A stretch of 64,000 bases of DNA from Virgisporangium aliadipatigenens (GTDB taxonomy: Bacteria > Actinomycetota > Actinomycetes > Mycobacteriales > Micromonosporaceae): NCBI RefSeq assembly GCF_016863615.1, contig NZ_BOPF01000016.1, forward strand, positions 62,001 through 126,000, in the 5' to 3' direction. The position numbers were made by a program, and so were the translations under genes. Shown here piece by piece: positions 1-13,600 of this stretch (positions within the stretch are counted from its first letter, which is position 1; each line of letters starts with the position of its first letter). Under the pieces are notes generated by a model, which was not told where the DNA came from, searched no databases, and saw nothing but the letters and a program-made list of their open reading frames with translations.

Positions 1-1627
1 TCGCGTACGTGACCACGCTGAACTCGTGCGGCTGCAGGCCGGTGCCGTCGGGCAGGCCGGTGCTGTGCGCGATGTAGTGGGCGAGCCGGTAGAGCTGGGT
101 CGTCGTGGACGCGTTGAGCCGGTGCCGGGGGCCGGTCTCGTTCTCGGCGAAGAGCGGCCGGACGCTGTCGTGCGCCTGGCCCGTCAGGTCGGAGCGGACG
201 TGGTTCAGCTCCAGGTGGGTGACCGCTCCGGACCACACGTCCGGCTCGCGCAGGGCCGCCGGCTGTGCGCCGCCCTGCCACCGGATCCAGCGCGCCTTCG
301 GGTTCGGCGTCACGGTCAGGCTCAACGGGGCCAGGTCGCCGTGGAGGTGCGGTGCGGCGGCGGCGTTCCACCCCATCGTCGCGGTGTCGATCAGCTGTTG
401 CATGCCGGTGGCCATCGCCGGCGGCACCTCGACGGTCCCGCCCGGCGCGAAGCCGGACCACATGCGGCGGAACGCGTCGCTGAGCACCGTGTCGGTGGCC
501 CGCACGGTGTCGTCCGGCAGCAGCAACGACTGCCAGTCCTCGATCCGCACGCCCATGACGAGGTACCGGTCGTCGTCGGCGGCGGCGGACTGCTTCACCT
601 GGGACCAGTCGGCGCCGATGGTGATGTCGCGGACGATCTCGTCGACCACCTCCGGCGACGCGTCGGGCCCCAACGCCCGCGGCACCACGAGGTCGGTCAG
701 TTCCTGGCGCAGCATCTCGGCGAGCTGCGTGACGGGCAGCCGGTCCGGGGTGCTGCCGTCGGGGGTCAGCGCGATGAAGCTGATGCCCGGCATCTTCCCG
801 CCGGTGAACCAGCGTTCGACCGCGAGGCGGCCGAGGTCCTCGGCGAGCCGGGCGAGGTTGCCGTACGACGGCGGCGCCAGGTACGTCTCCCGGCCGGGGC
901 GGGCCGGGTCCACCGAGTCGCCGATCTCGTACAGCAGCGCCATGAGGCCCGGGGCGTTCCAGCGGTCGGGCAGCTGCTGCACGATCCGCTCGGCCGAGGC
1001 GGCGTTCTCCATGCGGTCGGTGTTGGGGTCGGCGAGCAGCTGCGCCAGCTCGGCCATCGACGGGACCCACTGCTCGGCGGCGGGCGGCCGGAGCGCCGGA
1101 GCCCGCGATCCGGTGGGCGGTGGCCCGAGGTGCACCCCGGAGGGCTCCGGCACCTGTGCGAGCAACTGCTCGACGGGTGGCTCGTCGACGAGCGCGGCCA
1201 GTTCCGGCGTGAGCGGCGCGACGGCCCACCGGCCGGGCATCACCTCCGACACCAGCGGGCTGCCCGGATCGGCGACCTGCGCGGCGTCCAGCTCCACCCG
1301 CAGCCCGAACCGGTCGGCGAAGCGCTGCGCGAGCGCGTTGTCGACGGGAACGCCCGCGCCGCTCAGGTTGATCAGCATGCGGTCCCGGGCGAGCTGCGGC
1401 AGGTTGTCCAGGAACGGCTTGAACAGGTCGGACGCCAGTTCCAGGTCGGACGGGTCGAGGAAGACCCGCGTGACGGCGTCGACCGGCGGCGCGTCGACGG
1501 CGTGCCGGTACGCGGCCGTCGTCTCGACCCGGTCCATCGCCCCGGCGTGCAGGTAGATGCCGGACTGCACCGGAACGATGCGGTCGTCGAGACACAGCGT
1601 GTCGACCAGCGGTGTCGGTGTCCCCAC
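1..1627 (-). CDS. Large protein of the tandem paralogue family, C-terminus beyond window edge
   Basis: At least 542 residues are encoded here, and the frame is still open at the window edge. The GTG start follows GAGGAGG at good spacing. The N-terminus reads DDRIVPVQSGIYLHAG, followed around residue 80 by MLINLSGAGVPVDNALAQRF. Both blocks recur at the N-termini of the next two large genes upstream, at 1693-4176 and 4621-15963, so the three form one family. No signal peptide or membrane segment is visible in the part seen. It is 65 bases downstream of its neighbour on the same strand and is probably in the same operon. Function is unknown. The reading frame on the opposite strand is a GC-rich artefact. 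Confidence 0.75.
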   Translation of the reverse strand, partial: MGTPTPLVDTLCLDDRIVPVQSGIYLHAGAMDRVETTAAYRHAVDAPPVDAVTRVFLDPSDLELASDLFKPFLDNLPQLARDRMLINLSGAGVPVDNALAQRFADRFGLRVELDAAQVADPGSPLVSEVMPGRWAVAPLTPELAALVDEPPVEQLLAQVPEPSGVHLGPPPTGSRAPALRPPAAEQWVPSMAELAQLLADPNTDRMENAASAERIVQQLPDRWNAPGLMALLYEIGDSVDPARPGRETYLAPPSYGNLARLAEDLGRLAVERWFTGGKMPGISFIALTPDGSTPDRLPVTQLAEMLRQELTDLVVPRALGPDASPEVVDEIVRDITIGADWSQVKQSAAADDDRYLVMGVRIEDWQSLLLPDDTVRATDTVLSDAFRRMWSGFAPGGTVEVPPAMATGMQQLIDTATMGWNAAAAPHLHGDLAPLSLTVTPNPKARWIRWQGGAQPAALREPDVWSGAVTHLELNHVRSDLTGQAHDSVRPLFAENETGPRHRLNASTTTQLYRLAHYIAHSTGLPDGTGLQPHEFSVVTYA

Positions 1628-1692
1628 GTTCTGCCTCCTCGATGCCTGTGCTCAGCCGACCGTCCCGGTGCCCCGCGCCGCGGGGTGGCCGG

Positions 1693-4176
<2,484 letters not shown>

Positions 4177-4247
4177 GGTGCCTCCTCGTCGCCCGTACTG
4201 GAATCCCGCACAACGCGGTGCGCGGCGGGTCGGTTCAGCCGCTCAGG

Positions 4248-4559
4248 TCACCGATTCATCAGGTTCAGGTCGTCCGGCCCGAACGTCTCCCCGGCCTGCT
4301 CGTTGAGCTGGTGCGCGGCGTTGCGCAGGGCCTGCAGCACCAGGTCCTCCAGCACGTCGACCTGGTTCGGGTTCGCGACGGCGGGGTCGATGCGGATCTG
4401 GCCGAGGCCGCTGGCGCGCATGGTGACCGTGACCGCGCCGCTGCTGTCGGAGGCCGTCACGCTGAGCGCGCCCAGCGCGCTGAACACGTCCTCGAAGAGC
4501 CGCTGCACGCCGGCCGCGCGTTCGGCCAGTTCGCTCATGTTCGGCGGGTGGTACGTCAT
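4248..4559 (-). CDS. YbaB/EbfC-family small protein
   Basis: 103 residues. The pattern of an N-terminal amphipathic helix (MSELAERAAGVQRLF), a beta region (GAVTVTMRASGLGQIRIDP) and a C-terminal helix (LEDLVLQALRNAAHQLNEQ) matches the YbaB/EbfC nucleoid-associated fold, which forms dimers. Housekeeping YbaB normally sits beside recR/dnaX. Here the gene is wedged between two members of the giant-protein family, which suggests an adapted role such as chaperone or partner. ATG start with GAGGAG five bases upstream. The 61-base gap to the giant gene and the shared direction imply one transcript. Confidence 0.8.
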   Translation of the reverse strand: MTYHPPNMSELAERAAGVQRLFEDVFSALGALSVTASDSSGAVTVTMRASGLGQIRIDPAVANPNQVDVLEDLVLQALRNAAHQLNEQAGETFGPDDLNLMNR

Positions 4560-4620
4560 GCCTGCTCCTCGGGGTCGGGTGCGGTGCGGGCGTTCACTAC
4601 GGACGGCGGCCGCCGGCGGT

Positions 4621-7600
4621 TCAGCCGCACGAGGCGACCGCCTGGGAGACGACGTCGAGGCGGTCGGCCGCGCCGCGGTGAGCGGCGACGACCCGGCTGA
4701 GGTGCTCCAGCCAGGCGAAGCGGAGCTCCAGGGTCAGGTCGTGCCGGGCCGTCTCGACGGCGGCGCGGGCCTCGGGGAGTTCGCCGGCGACGGCGTGCGC
4801 CGTGGCGCGCAGGATCGCCACGACGACCGTCGACGTGGGGGGTGGGCGCGCCTCGGCGAGGGCGGTGATCAGCGGCAGCAGGTGGGGCAGCAGCGCGGTG
4901 TCGGCGTCGGCGAGCCAGTCGACGATCTGCCCGGTCCGCTCGTGCGGCTCGGCGGTGAGGTAGCGGTAGGCGCGTTCGGCCTGGCCGAGCGGGGCCAGGC
5001 GGAGCAGTGCGCGCTGCGCCCCGACGGTCGTCGCCGGGGTGCCGGCCGCCGCGGCGCGGTCGAGGGCGTCGTGCATCCGGGCCAGCTCGCCGCGGCGCAG
5101 CAGGGTGCCGCGGTGCTCCTCCCACAGTTCCGCCGAACGCTCCCAGTCGGGCGCGGACAGCCACTGCTCGCGCGGCGGCGTGGACCCGGACGCGCCGCCG
5201 AGCGACAGCGAGTCGGTCATGGAGCGGGACATCGACGTGACGCCCCAGACGGCGGAGCGGGTGATCTCCGCGACGTGGGCGACGAACTCCCGGCGCCGCG
5301 TCACGTACGCCGTGGCGGCGGCGTGCGCGGCGACCCGCGCGGCGCTGTACGCGGCCCGCTCGGTGTGCGCGGCCGCCGCGTCGGTGGCCAGCCGCTCCGC
5401 CTCGCGCACCCACGCGTCGGCGGCCGCCAGGGCGGGATGCGCGCCGGCGGGGCGGTGGCGGGCGGCGAGCGCGACCGAGGCGGACCAGGCGCGCAGCCGG
5501 GTCGCCAGGTCGGCGTGCGTGTCGCTCAGCTCCCGCCAGGCGCGTTCCCAGGCGGTGCGGGCGGCTGCCTCGGCGCCGGTGACCTCGGCCAGCCGGGCGC
5601 GGTTGCGGTCGGTGGCGGCGACGTCGGTCGGGTCGGTCGCGCCGACCTCGGCCTGGACCTCGCGCAGCGCCTCCAGGGCCCGCACGGCGGCGGCCCGCGC
5701 CAGCTCGTGCCGTTCCTGCACGTCGACGAGGCGGTTGACCTCGTCGGCGACGCGGTTGCGGCGGGAGGCGAGCCGGACGATCCAGCGCGCCGCCGCCAGC
5801 CCGTCGGTCGGCCCGTCGATCCGGCCGGCCGCGTCCTCGACGCGGGCCCAGGCGACGCGTTCGGCGGCGACCGCGCGGTCGAGGTCCCGCATGGCCGTCG
5901 CCATCACGCCCTGGGCGTGCATCGCCGTGCGGCCGGCGTCCTTGTACGTCTCGATCACCGCGTCCATGTCGGCGACCGGGGCCCGCAGTTCCTCGGCGGT
6001 CTCCTCGGTGATCAGGCCGTGCGCGATCGCGTCGTGCTGGCGCAGCTTGACCCGCAGGCCGTCGCTGACGGTCACCTCGACCGCCTCGGTCCGGTCGCCG
6101 AGCGTGGCGACGAGCCGGTACTCCACGTCGGCGGTGAACTCGTAGGTGTGCGTGATGTCGCGCAGGTTGAGGTAGCGGTCGGACTTGCCGCCGACCGTGG
6201 CGCGGCGGTCGGCCTCGCCGGCGACCAGGGTCGCGGTGCCGCTGAGCGCGCTGTAGTCGTCCTCCTGCTGCGCCTTGTCGGCCTGGGTGAGCGTGGCGGC
6301 CGGTTCGGTGGAGATCTTCGCGGGCGTCTGGTCCTTCTGCGAGCCGCCGGAGAGCGAGGTCTGGAAGGCGCCGCTGGTGTCGAAGCTGTCCGAGACGCTG
6401 TGGTACTCGGTGCGCGGGATCTCCGTGGCGGTGCGGTGTTCCAGCTTCACGCTCTCGGCGTTCGGGCCGGTGACGTTGTGCAGGCGGACGTTGCGCACGT
6501 TGGCGAGGACCCGCAGCGTGGCCGGCCGCCAGCCGCCGGTGGGGGAGAGCACCGACACGACCGGCAGGGACAGGCCGGCCGCCGCGCCGTCGACCGGTGG
6601 CTGCCGCCCGTCGCGGTCCGCGTCCCCCGCGTCGTTGAGCAGGTGGAACGTCCCCGCCAGCGTCAAATTGTTGACCGTGGACCAGATGGTGGCGTTCTGG
6701 TCGCCGGTGGCGCCGCGGTAGTCGGAGCGCAGCTGCCTGCCGATGTGGATCGGGCCCACGTCGCGGTCGTAGCCGGCCAGGTCGTCGCCGGGTGCCGCCC
6801 GGCCGCCGCGGGCCAGCATCGTCATGAGGCGTTCGGTGGCGGTGCGCAGCCCACCGGCGCCCCACACGTGCACCATCCCGAACTGCTTCGGCAGCCGGAC
6901 CGCCTCGGGCGCGGCCTTCCAGGCGGCGAGCCGGCGCGGGGTCGCCTCCGAGGGCGGCAGCAGCGTGACGGTCGGCGGCGCCGGTGCCACGCTCGGCGTC
7001 GACGTGTGGAACCCCGGCACGCTCGAGGACTCCGGCACGATCACCGGCACGCCGACCGCCACGTCGTCGGGCAGCCGCGGCGTCCAGCTCCTCCCGTCCT
7101 GGAAGTCGACCTGCACCGACGGCACCAGGCGGGCGGCGTAGCGCGCGGCCGGCCCGGAGTTCATCGTCATCGTGTAGACGCGCAGTTCCCGCCCGTGGTC
7201 GACGGCGGAGGCGCGGTTGCGGGCGGCCTGCGCCATGGTGCCGAACATGAGGCCCTGCGCCGAGCCGTGCTGCTGCCCCTCGCCGCCGAACGCGTTCAGC
7301 CGCAGGCCGTGCGAGTGCTCGACCTCGTGGCCCTCGCCCTGCCCGGCGGTGCCGATGTGATAGCTCTCGATGTCGATGTCGGGCCGCAGGTCCTCGAAGA
7401 CCGGCACCCGGTCGAGCCGGAGCCGGAAGAGCACCCGCGCGACCCGCTTGTGCCCGAAGGAGCGCACCCGCACCGGGATCGGCACGCCGCCGTCGAGCAG
7501 GTTGTCGATGAACGCGTGGATGCCGTCCGCGGTCACCGCCGCAGTGACGTGGCGCAGGCTGCCGGTGACGTCGGCGGCGAGATCCCTGGGCAGCGCCCCG

Positions 7601-10600
7601 GGCAGCGACCGCTCCAGTTCGGTGCGCAGCACGTCGAGCAGCTGGATCAGGTCGACGTTGCGGTCCAGCAGCGCCAGCCCGAGCCCGAGGCCGGTGCGCA
7701 GCGGCTCGGGCGGCATCCACACCGCGTCGAGCGGGCCGGGCAGGGGGCGTTCGTGCGGCAGCAGCGCGAGGTCGCGCACGTCGGCGTCGGCGATGTCGAG
7801 GTACAGCGCGTCGGGCACGGTGACCTGCCGGGCGCGCCGGCGTTCGCTCGGGCGCAGTGCGCGTGGTGCCAGTTCGGTCAGCAGGTTGGTGGGCCTCGCC
7901 GAGGCGAGCGCGGTCCAGGTGACGTCGGCGCGCAGGATCTGGTAGCGGCCGGTGTGCGCGCGGTTGCGTTCGTGGGCGCCGGAGACGTTCGTCCGCCGCA
8001 CGAAGCGGTTCAGCCAGTCTACGAACGTGTACGTCGCGGTCGCGCGTCCGGAGAAGCGGCCGGCCGGGGTCTCCGGCGTGCCGCCGACCCCGACGCCGAA
8101 CGCGAACGTCACCTGGTCGGACCGGCTGCGCGCCCCGCTCGCGCCGGCCCGCCCCTGGTGGTACTCCTCGACGTGCAGGTCCGGAACGACGTCCTCGACC
8201 CGCCAGTTCCCGGCCGTCAGGCGCACCCGCACGCCGGCCTCCCAGTCGACGAACGCCCCGTCGCCCATCAGGCCCGCCGTCATCAGCCCGCCCGGGGCGG
8301 TCAGCACCGACAGCCGGCCGCGCAGCACGGTGATCGCGTACCGGTCGGTGAGCACCTGGTCGACGGGTGTGCCGCCCTCGGTCAGCGAACGGTTCCCGCC
8401 GAGCGCTTGCACCGTTCCCGTGACGAGATCGACGACCACGGCGGGCGGCTGGTCCAGCGCGTCCGGATGGAACGCGGGCGTGAAGTGCGCGGAGCGCGGC
8501 GCCTCGATGACGGTGCGCGCGACCTCGGGGTCGAGGTCGGTGACCGGCCCGAGGGTCTGCTCCGGCACGGGTGCGACGGGCCGGCGGTCGGTGTCGGGCT
8601 GCCGCCACGACCGGTCGGACGGGCTCCACAGCGTGACCGTGCTGCGAAACGGCGCGTCGAACAGCTTCCGGTCCGGGAAGCGGGTGAACCGGAAGCCGCC
8701 GAGGAACGGGTTGACCAGGGCGATGCGCCGCCACGCGCGCGGGCGCCGGTAGTGCGCGAGCGTCGCGTCGACGTCGAGGTCGAACTCGTACACCTCGACC
8801 CCGGCGGCGCTGTACGAGAGGCGGTAGGTGACGATGCCCTGCCCGTGTTCGCCGCTCTGCCCGAGCGCCTGCGTCCAGCGCGGACCGAAGCCGACGTGGC
8901 CGCTGGTCTGCTTCGCCGCCGACTTGACCCAGCCCGAGACGTCGAACGACTCGCTCAGCTCCTCGGTGCGGCCGTGGCTGGAGTCGAGCTCCTCCGACAT
9001 GATCGTGATGTCGGCCGGGCTGATCGACTCGATCGTGCCGCGGTGGCGGCGGTTGCCCAGCCGGCCGGCGAGGGTCAGCAGGTAGTGGTCGACGCTGCCG
9101 ACGGAGAGCATCCGGAACCGGAAGCGCAGCCCGACGTCGAGCACCTGCGACAGGCCGGAGCGGAACGCCGAACGGGTGATGCCCTCGCCGAGCGAGCGGT
9201 AGTTGGTGACCACCGACAGGAACCGCTCGGGCGATCCCGCCAGCCGCTTCGGGTCGGTGGTGGCCCAGTCGGGGAGCAGCTCCGGCGCGGCGCCGCGCAG
9301 CTTCGTCACGACGAGGTCGTGCAGTTCCCGGCCGCGGCTCACGTCGGCGGTGATCGACGGGCCGATCGTGCGCGGGTGGCGGCGGGCGAGATACGTCGGC
9401 GGTTGCACGTCGTCGGTGTTGGTCGGCGCCCGGTCGGTGCGCCGCGGCGCGTTCGACGTCGACCGGTAGGTGAACGTCTCCGGCGCGGCCAGCCGCAGGG
9501 CCTCCTCGACCTGCATCCGGATCAGCAGGAACCCGTGCACCGGCTCGCGCGGCTGCGCGCCCATGGCCTGGTTCACGAACGCGACCTGCACCAGGTACAG
9601 CGCGGTCGGCCCACCGGCGTCGGCCATGTGCCGGTCGGCGGCGGCGCCCCCGTTCTTGGCGCCCTGGCTGCGCTTGTACGCGGCGGCGATCCGCGCGACC
9701 AGGCCGGCGGAGGCGGTGATCGGACCGGCGTCGATGAGCGCACCGGGGCCGACGCCCAGGGAGACCTCGCCGCCGTCGGTGACCGAGGTGGCGGCGATGA
9801 GCGCCACGCTGCCGGCGTTGCTGTGCCGGATCAGCACCTCGCCGTCCTCGGTGACGGAGATCCGGTTGGCCCGGCCGAGGACGAGCCGGGTGCGCACCGC
9901 CCCGATCGGGGTGTCCGGGTCGTCGTCGTACAGCGTGGGCGAGTACAGGTAGGTGTCGGCGAGCTGGTCGACGTAGTTGGCGACGGTGCGCCGCTCGGCG
10001 AGTTCGCGCAGGGTGTCGCGGGCCGGGCTGCCGATCCGCTTGGCGGCCGGCACCGCCTCCAGGAGGTCGAGGAAGAGCGCCTTCGTCCCGCCGACGTCGT
10101 CGACGGTGAACGTGCGCGGCACCCGCCCGTTCAGGTCGAACTCGTCCGGCGCCGGCGGGGTGCCCGCAGGCGGCGGCAGCGGCCGGTACGCCGTCGGCTT
10201 GAGCATGTACTCGGGGATCTCCAGCAGCACCGCGCCGGGTCGCAGGAGGTGCCGCGGCGGGGCGGTGGACTCCTTGCCGTCCACCAGCGACGTGACGGTG
10301 AGCGCCGAGTACAGGTCGGCGTGGTACGCCTCGCTGCCGAGCCCGCTGCGCAGCAGCTTCTGGTCGAGCACCCCGCTGGCGCCGCCCATCGTCGTGGTCG
10401 GCTGGTTGCGGATCAGCTTCGCCGCGATGCTCAGCAGCGCGCCGACCGGGGAGGCGTTGAGCAGGAACGAGAACGGCAGCGACCAGACCCGCGAGCGGGT
10501 GTACCGCTTGACGAACCCGCGGGTGCGGCTGGACTCGGTGCCGGTGTCGATGCGCCGCGACCCGATGTCCCGCCGGATCGCCGTCATCCGGTTGACCAGC

Positions 10601-13600
10601 GTGAGGTGCAGGGTCACCTCGACCGGCCCGTCGGCGCGCCGCACGGTGACCGTGGCGCCGTCGACGAGGCCGTCGCGGAACCGGTGGTCGAGCGTGTGCT
10701 TCAGGGCGGCCAGGCCCGGGTCGTCGTCGGGCACGACGCCGCCGACGCCGCGGCGCACGAAGTCCATCAGGGCGTCCCGCTCGCCCGGGAGCAGGCCGGC
10801 CCGCGCCGCGCCGAGCAGCTGGTCGTCGCGCATGTGGCCGGGGAGGGTGAGCGTCGCGCTGTAGGCGTCGTTCGGCAGGGCCAGCGGGCCGTGCGGCTCC
10901 GGTTCGGCCGGCGACGTGGTCGGGTCGGCGCCGCGCAGCGCCTCCCACGCCCGCCGCACGTCGGCGAGTTCCACCCGGCGTCCGGGCGACTTGGCGTCCT
11001 CGGTCGCCGCGACCAGCGCCCGCAGATCTGTCCACTGTGGAACGTCCGGAGCGCCGCCGCCGCGCCACCCGGCCACCAGGGCGGCGAGCACGTCCACGTG
11101 CACGACGTCGGCGCGCAGGGCGTCGAAGAGCCGCCGCAGGGTGGTGAGGTAGCCGACGCGGTCGGCGCGGGGGCCGCGGGTCAGGCGTTCGGGGTCGAGG
11201 GTGTGCGCCACCTCGACGAGCTGCAGCAGGCGGCGGCGGGCCCCGATCGGCACGCCCGGCATCGGGTCGCGGCCGGTGAGCCGGTGGCGTTCGACCCGCC
11301 AGCGCGCGGAACGGGTGAGCCGCCGCGACACGGTGCCGACCTCGTGCACGAGGGCGCGGAGCTCCCGCCGGGTGCCGCGGGTCTCGTCCATCAGCCCGCG
11401 CAGCACCCGGAACGCCTCGCGCGGCACCGTGGCGTTCGCCGCGTCCAGGTGGAACCAGCGCGCGACGGCCGTGTCGTCGACGGCGTTCGTGATCTCGTCG
11501 GCGAGGGCGGCGACCTCCTGGTGCAGCCGTTCGACGGCCTGCGCGGTCGCGTCCAGCCAGGGGCCGGCCCCGGCGGGCTCCTCGACCGGCTGCCGCGCGG
11601 CCCCGAACCAGGTGCGGCGCACCCGTTCGCTCAGCGCGTCCCAGGCCGCCGTCAGGTCGGCGCGCACCGGCGCCGGCACCTTCAGCAGGGCCGCGCGGAC
11701 GGCGTTCTCGGCGTAGGGCACGCCGTTGTCGGAGAGCGTCGCCAGCCCCACGAGGGTGCGCCGCCACCGCGACGTCCACAGTGGAACGTAGACGTCGGCG
11801 ACCGCGTCGTGGTGCACGAAGAGCACCGGCCCGCGCTCCCCGAGGACCGGCGAGGCGACGACACTCCCGTCCTCCCCGCTGCGGAACGCCTGCAGCCGGA
11901 ACTCGACCCGTTCGCCGGTCAGCCCGGTCTGCGCCGCCCGCAGGAACTCGTAGAGGCGGGGCAGGTCGGAGCCGTCGGCGCGGCCGGGCCAGGACGCCGC
12001 GAACGCGACGAGCCGGTCGACGCGCAGGGCCGCGGTGGCGGCCAGGGCCACCGGCGGGCGACCGCCGCTGCCGCTGAGCAGGGTCGCCTCGGTGATCAGC
12101 TCCAGCAGGGTCCACCAGCGGCGGCTCTGCGCGGCGCCGCCGGTCGGGCCGGGGGTGAGGCCGGTGGGCAGGGCGGTCGGGTGCCCGGTGCCGACCCACG
12201 TCCAGCCCCCGTCGGCGGCGGCCCACTCGCCGGCTGCCGGCTCGTCGAGTTCCGGGATCGGCTCCAGGTCGGTCCAGCGCACGCTCGGGCGTTCCCGGCC
12301 GGTGGCGCGTCGCCGCTGCGCCTGCGCCGTCACGTCGGCGGCCAGGTCACCGCGGAACCGGACCAGGTCGGCGTGCACCACACCGGCCCACTCCGTGGGG
12401 TCGGCGGCGGCCTGTGCGCCCATGGCCCGGTTCCAGGTGTCGAGGAGCCGGGCGCGCAGCCGCCGCCACTGCCGCTCGCGGGCCGCGCGGACGGCGCCGG
12501 CGAGCCGGTTGAGGTCCTCCAGCACGGCGGGTTCCTCGACGGGCCGGCCGTCGACCGCCCATTCGCGCAGTTCGGCGACGGTGAGCCGGTACCGACTGTC
12601 CACTGTGTCCACCGGGTCCACAGCGCTCAGGGTGTTCAGGGCGTTCACCGGGTTCACCGTGTCCACTGTGGACGGTGTGCCGCCGGGTGCGCGCAGCGCC
12701 GCGGGCAGTTCGGTGGTGAGCACCGCGGTGAGGTCGGTGCCGTAGCGGCCGGTCCGGTTGCCGTGCAGCACCCAGCCGCCGTCCCCGTCGCGGCCGAGCA
12801 CGTGCGTGGGATGCCCGGCGGCGCGGGTGAGCGCGTCGGCGAGCGCGTCGCGGTAGCGGGCCGGCACGCCGGCGACGTCAAGGACCAGGAGGCGCTGTCC
12901 GTGCCAGCCGGGCATCGTGGTGACCTGCTCGGCGAGGCTGGTGGCGTCCAGCGCCGCGTCGCCGGCGACCAGCCGCCCGCCGCGGGTGTCGAACGTGCCG
13001 GCGATCCGGTGCACCCCGGGCAGGTGCGGCGCGCGGGCGGCCGCGGCGGCGTAGGTCGCGGCGGTGTCGCCCGGCGCCGGCAGCAGGTTCCCGCCGGCGA
13101 ACGGAGCCACCTCCAGCGGCGCGGTGAACGCCTCGCGCAGGGCGAGCGCGGCGGGCACGGGCAGCTGCAGTTCGGCCGCGTCGTCGATCCGCACGGCGTG
13201 CCGGCGCCCACCGTGTTCCACCTGGAGGAGCAGCCCGACCGCGACCCGGACGGCCGGTCCCCGCGCGGTGCCGACGTACCCGAGGACCCGGGCGTCGTAG
13301 AGCCGGATCCCGGTGCTGAGCACGGTCTGCCGGGTCCCGAGGCGGCGGCCGCCGACGCGGTGCGCGACGGCGGTGCGGGTGAGTGCGGTGGCGAGGACGC
13401 CGTCGAGGTAGGGCGCCGAGACGGTCCGCCGCAGCGCGTCGAGCAGCCGCTCCCTGTCGGGCCGGGACAGCACGGCGGGGCCGTCCGGCCGGGGCGGGGC
13501 GAGCGCGTCGGCGAGGTAGCGGTGCGCCCGGCGCAGCGCCGCCGGGTCCAGGTGCGCGGTGCCGCCGGCGAGCTGCGCGGGCGTCGGCGCGAACGGCCGC

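Noticed and set aside
12595-12673. Recombination or integration site at the giant-gene repeat
   Set aside because: The reading frame stays intact through it and no mobile genes or flanking duplications are nearby.
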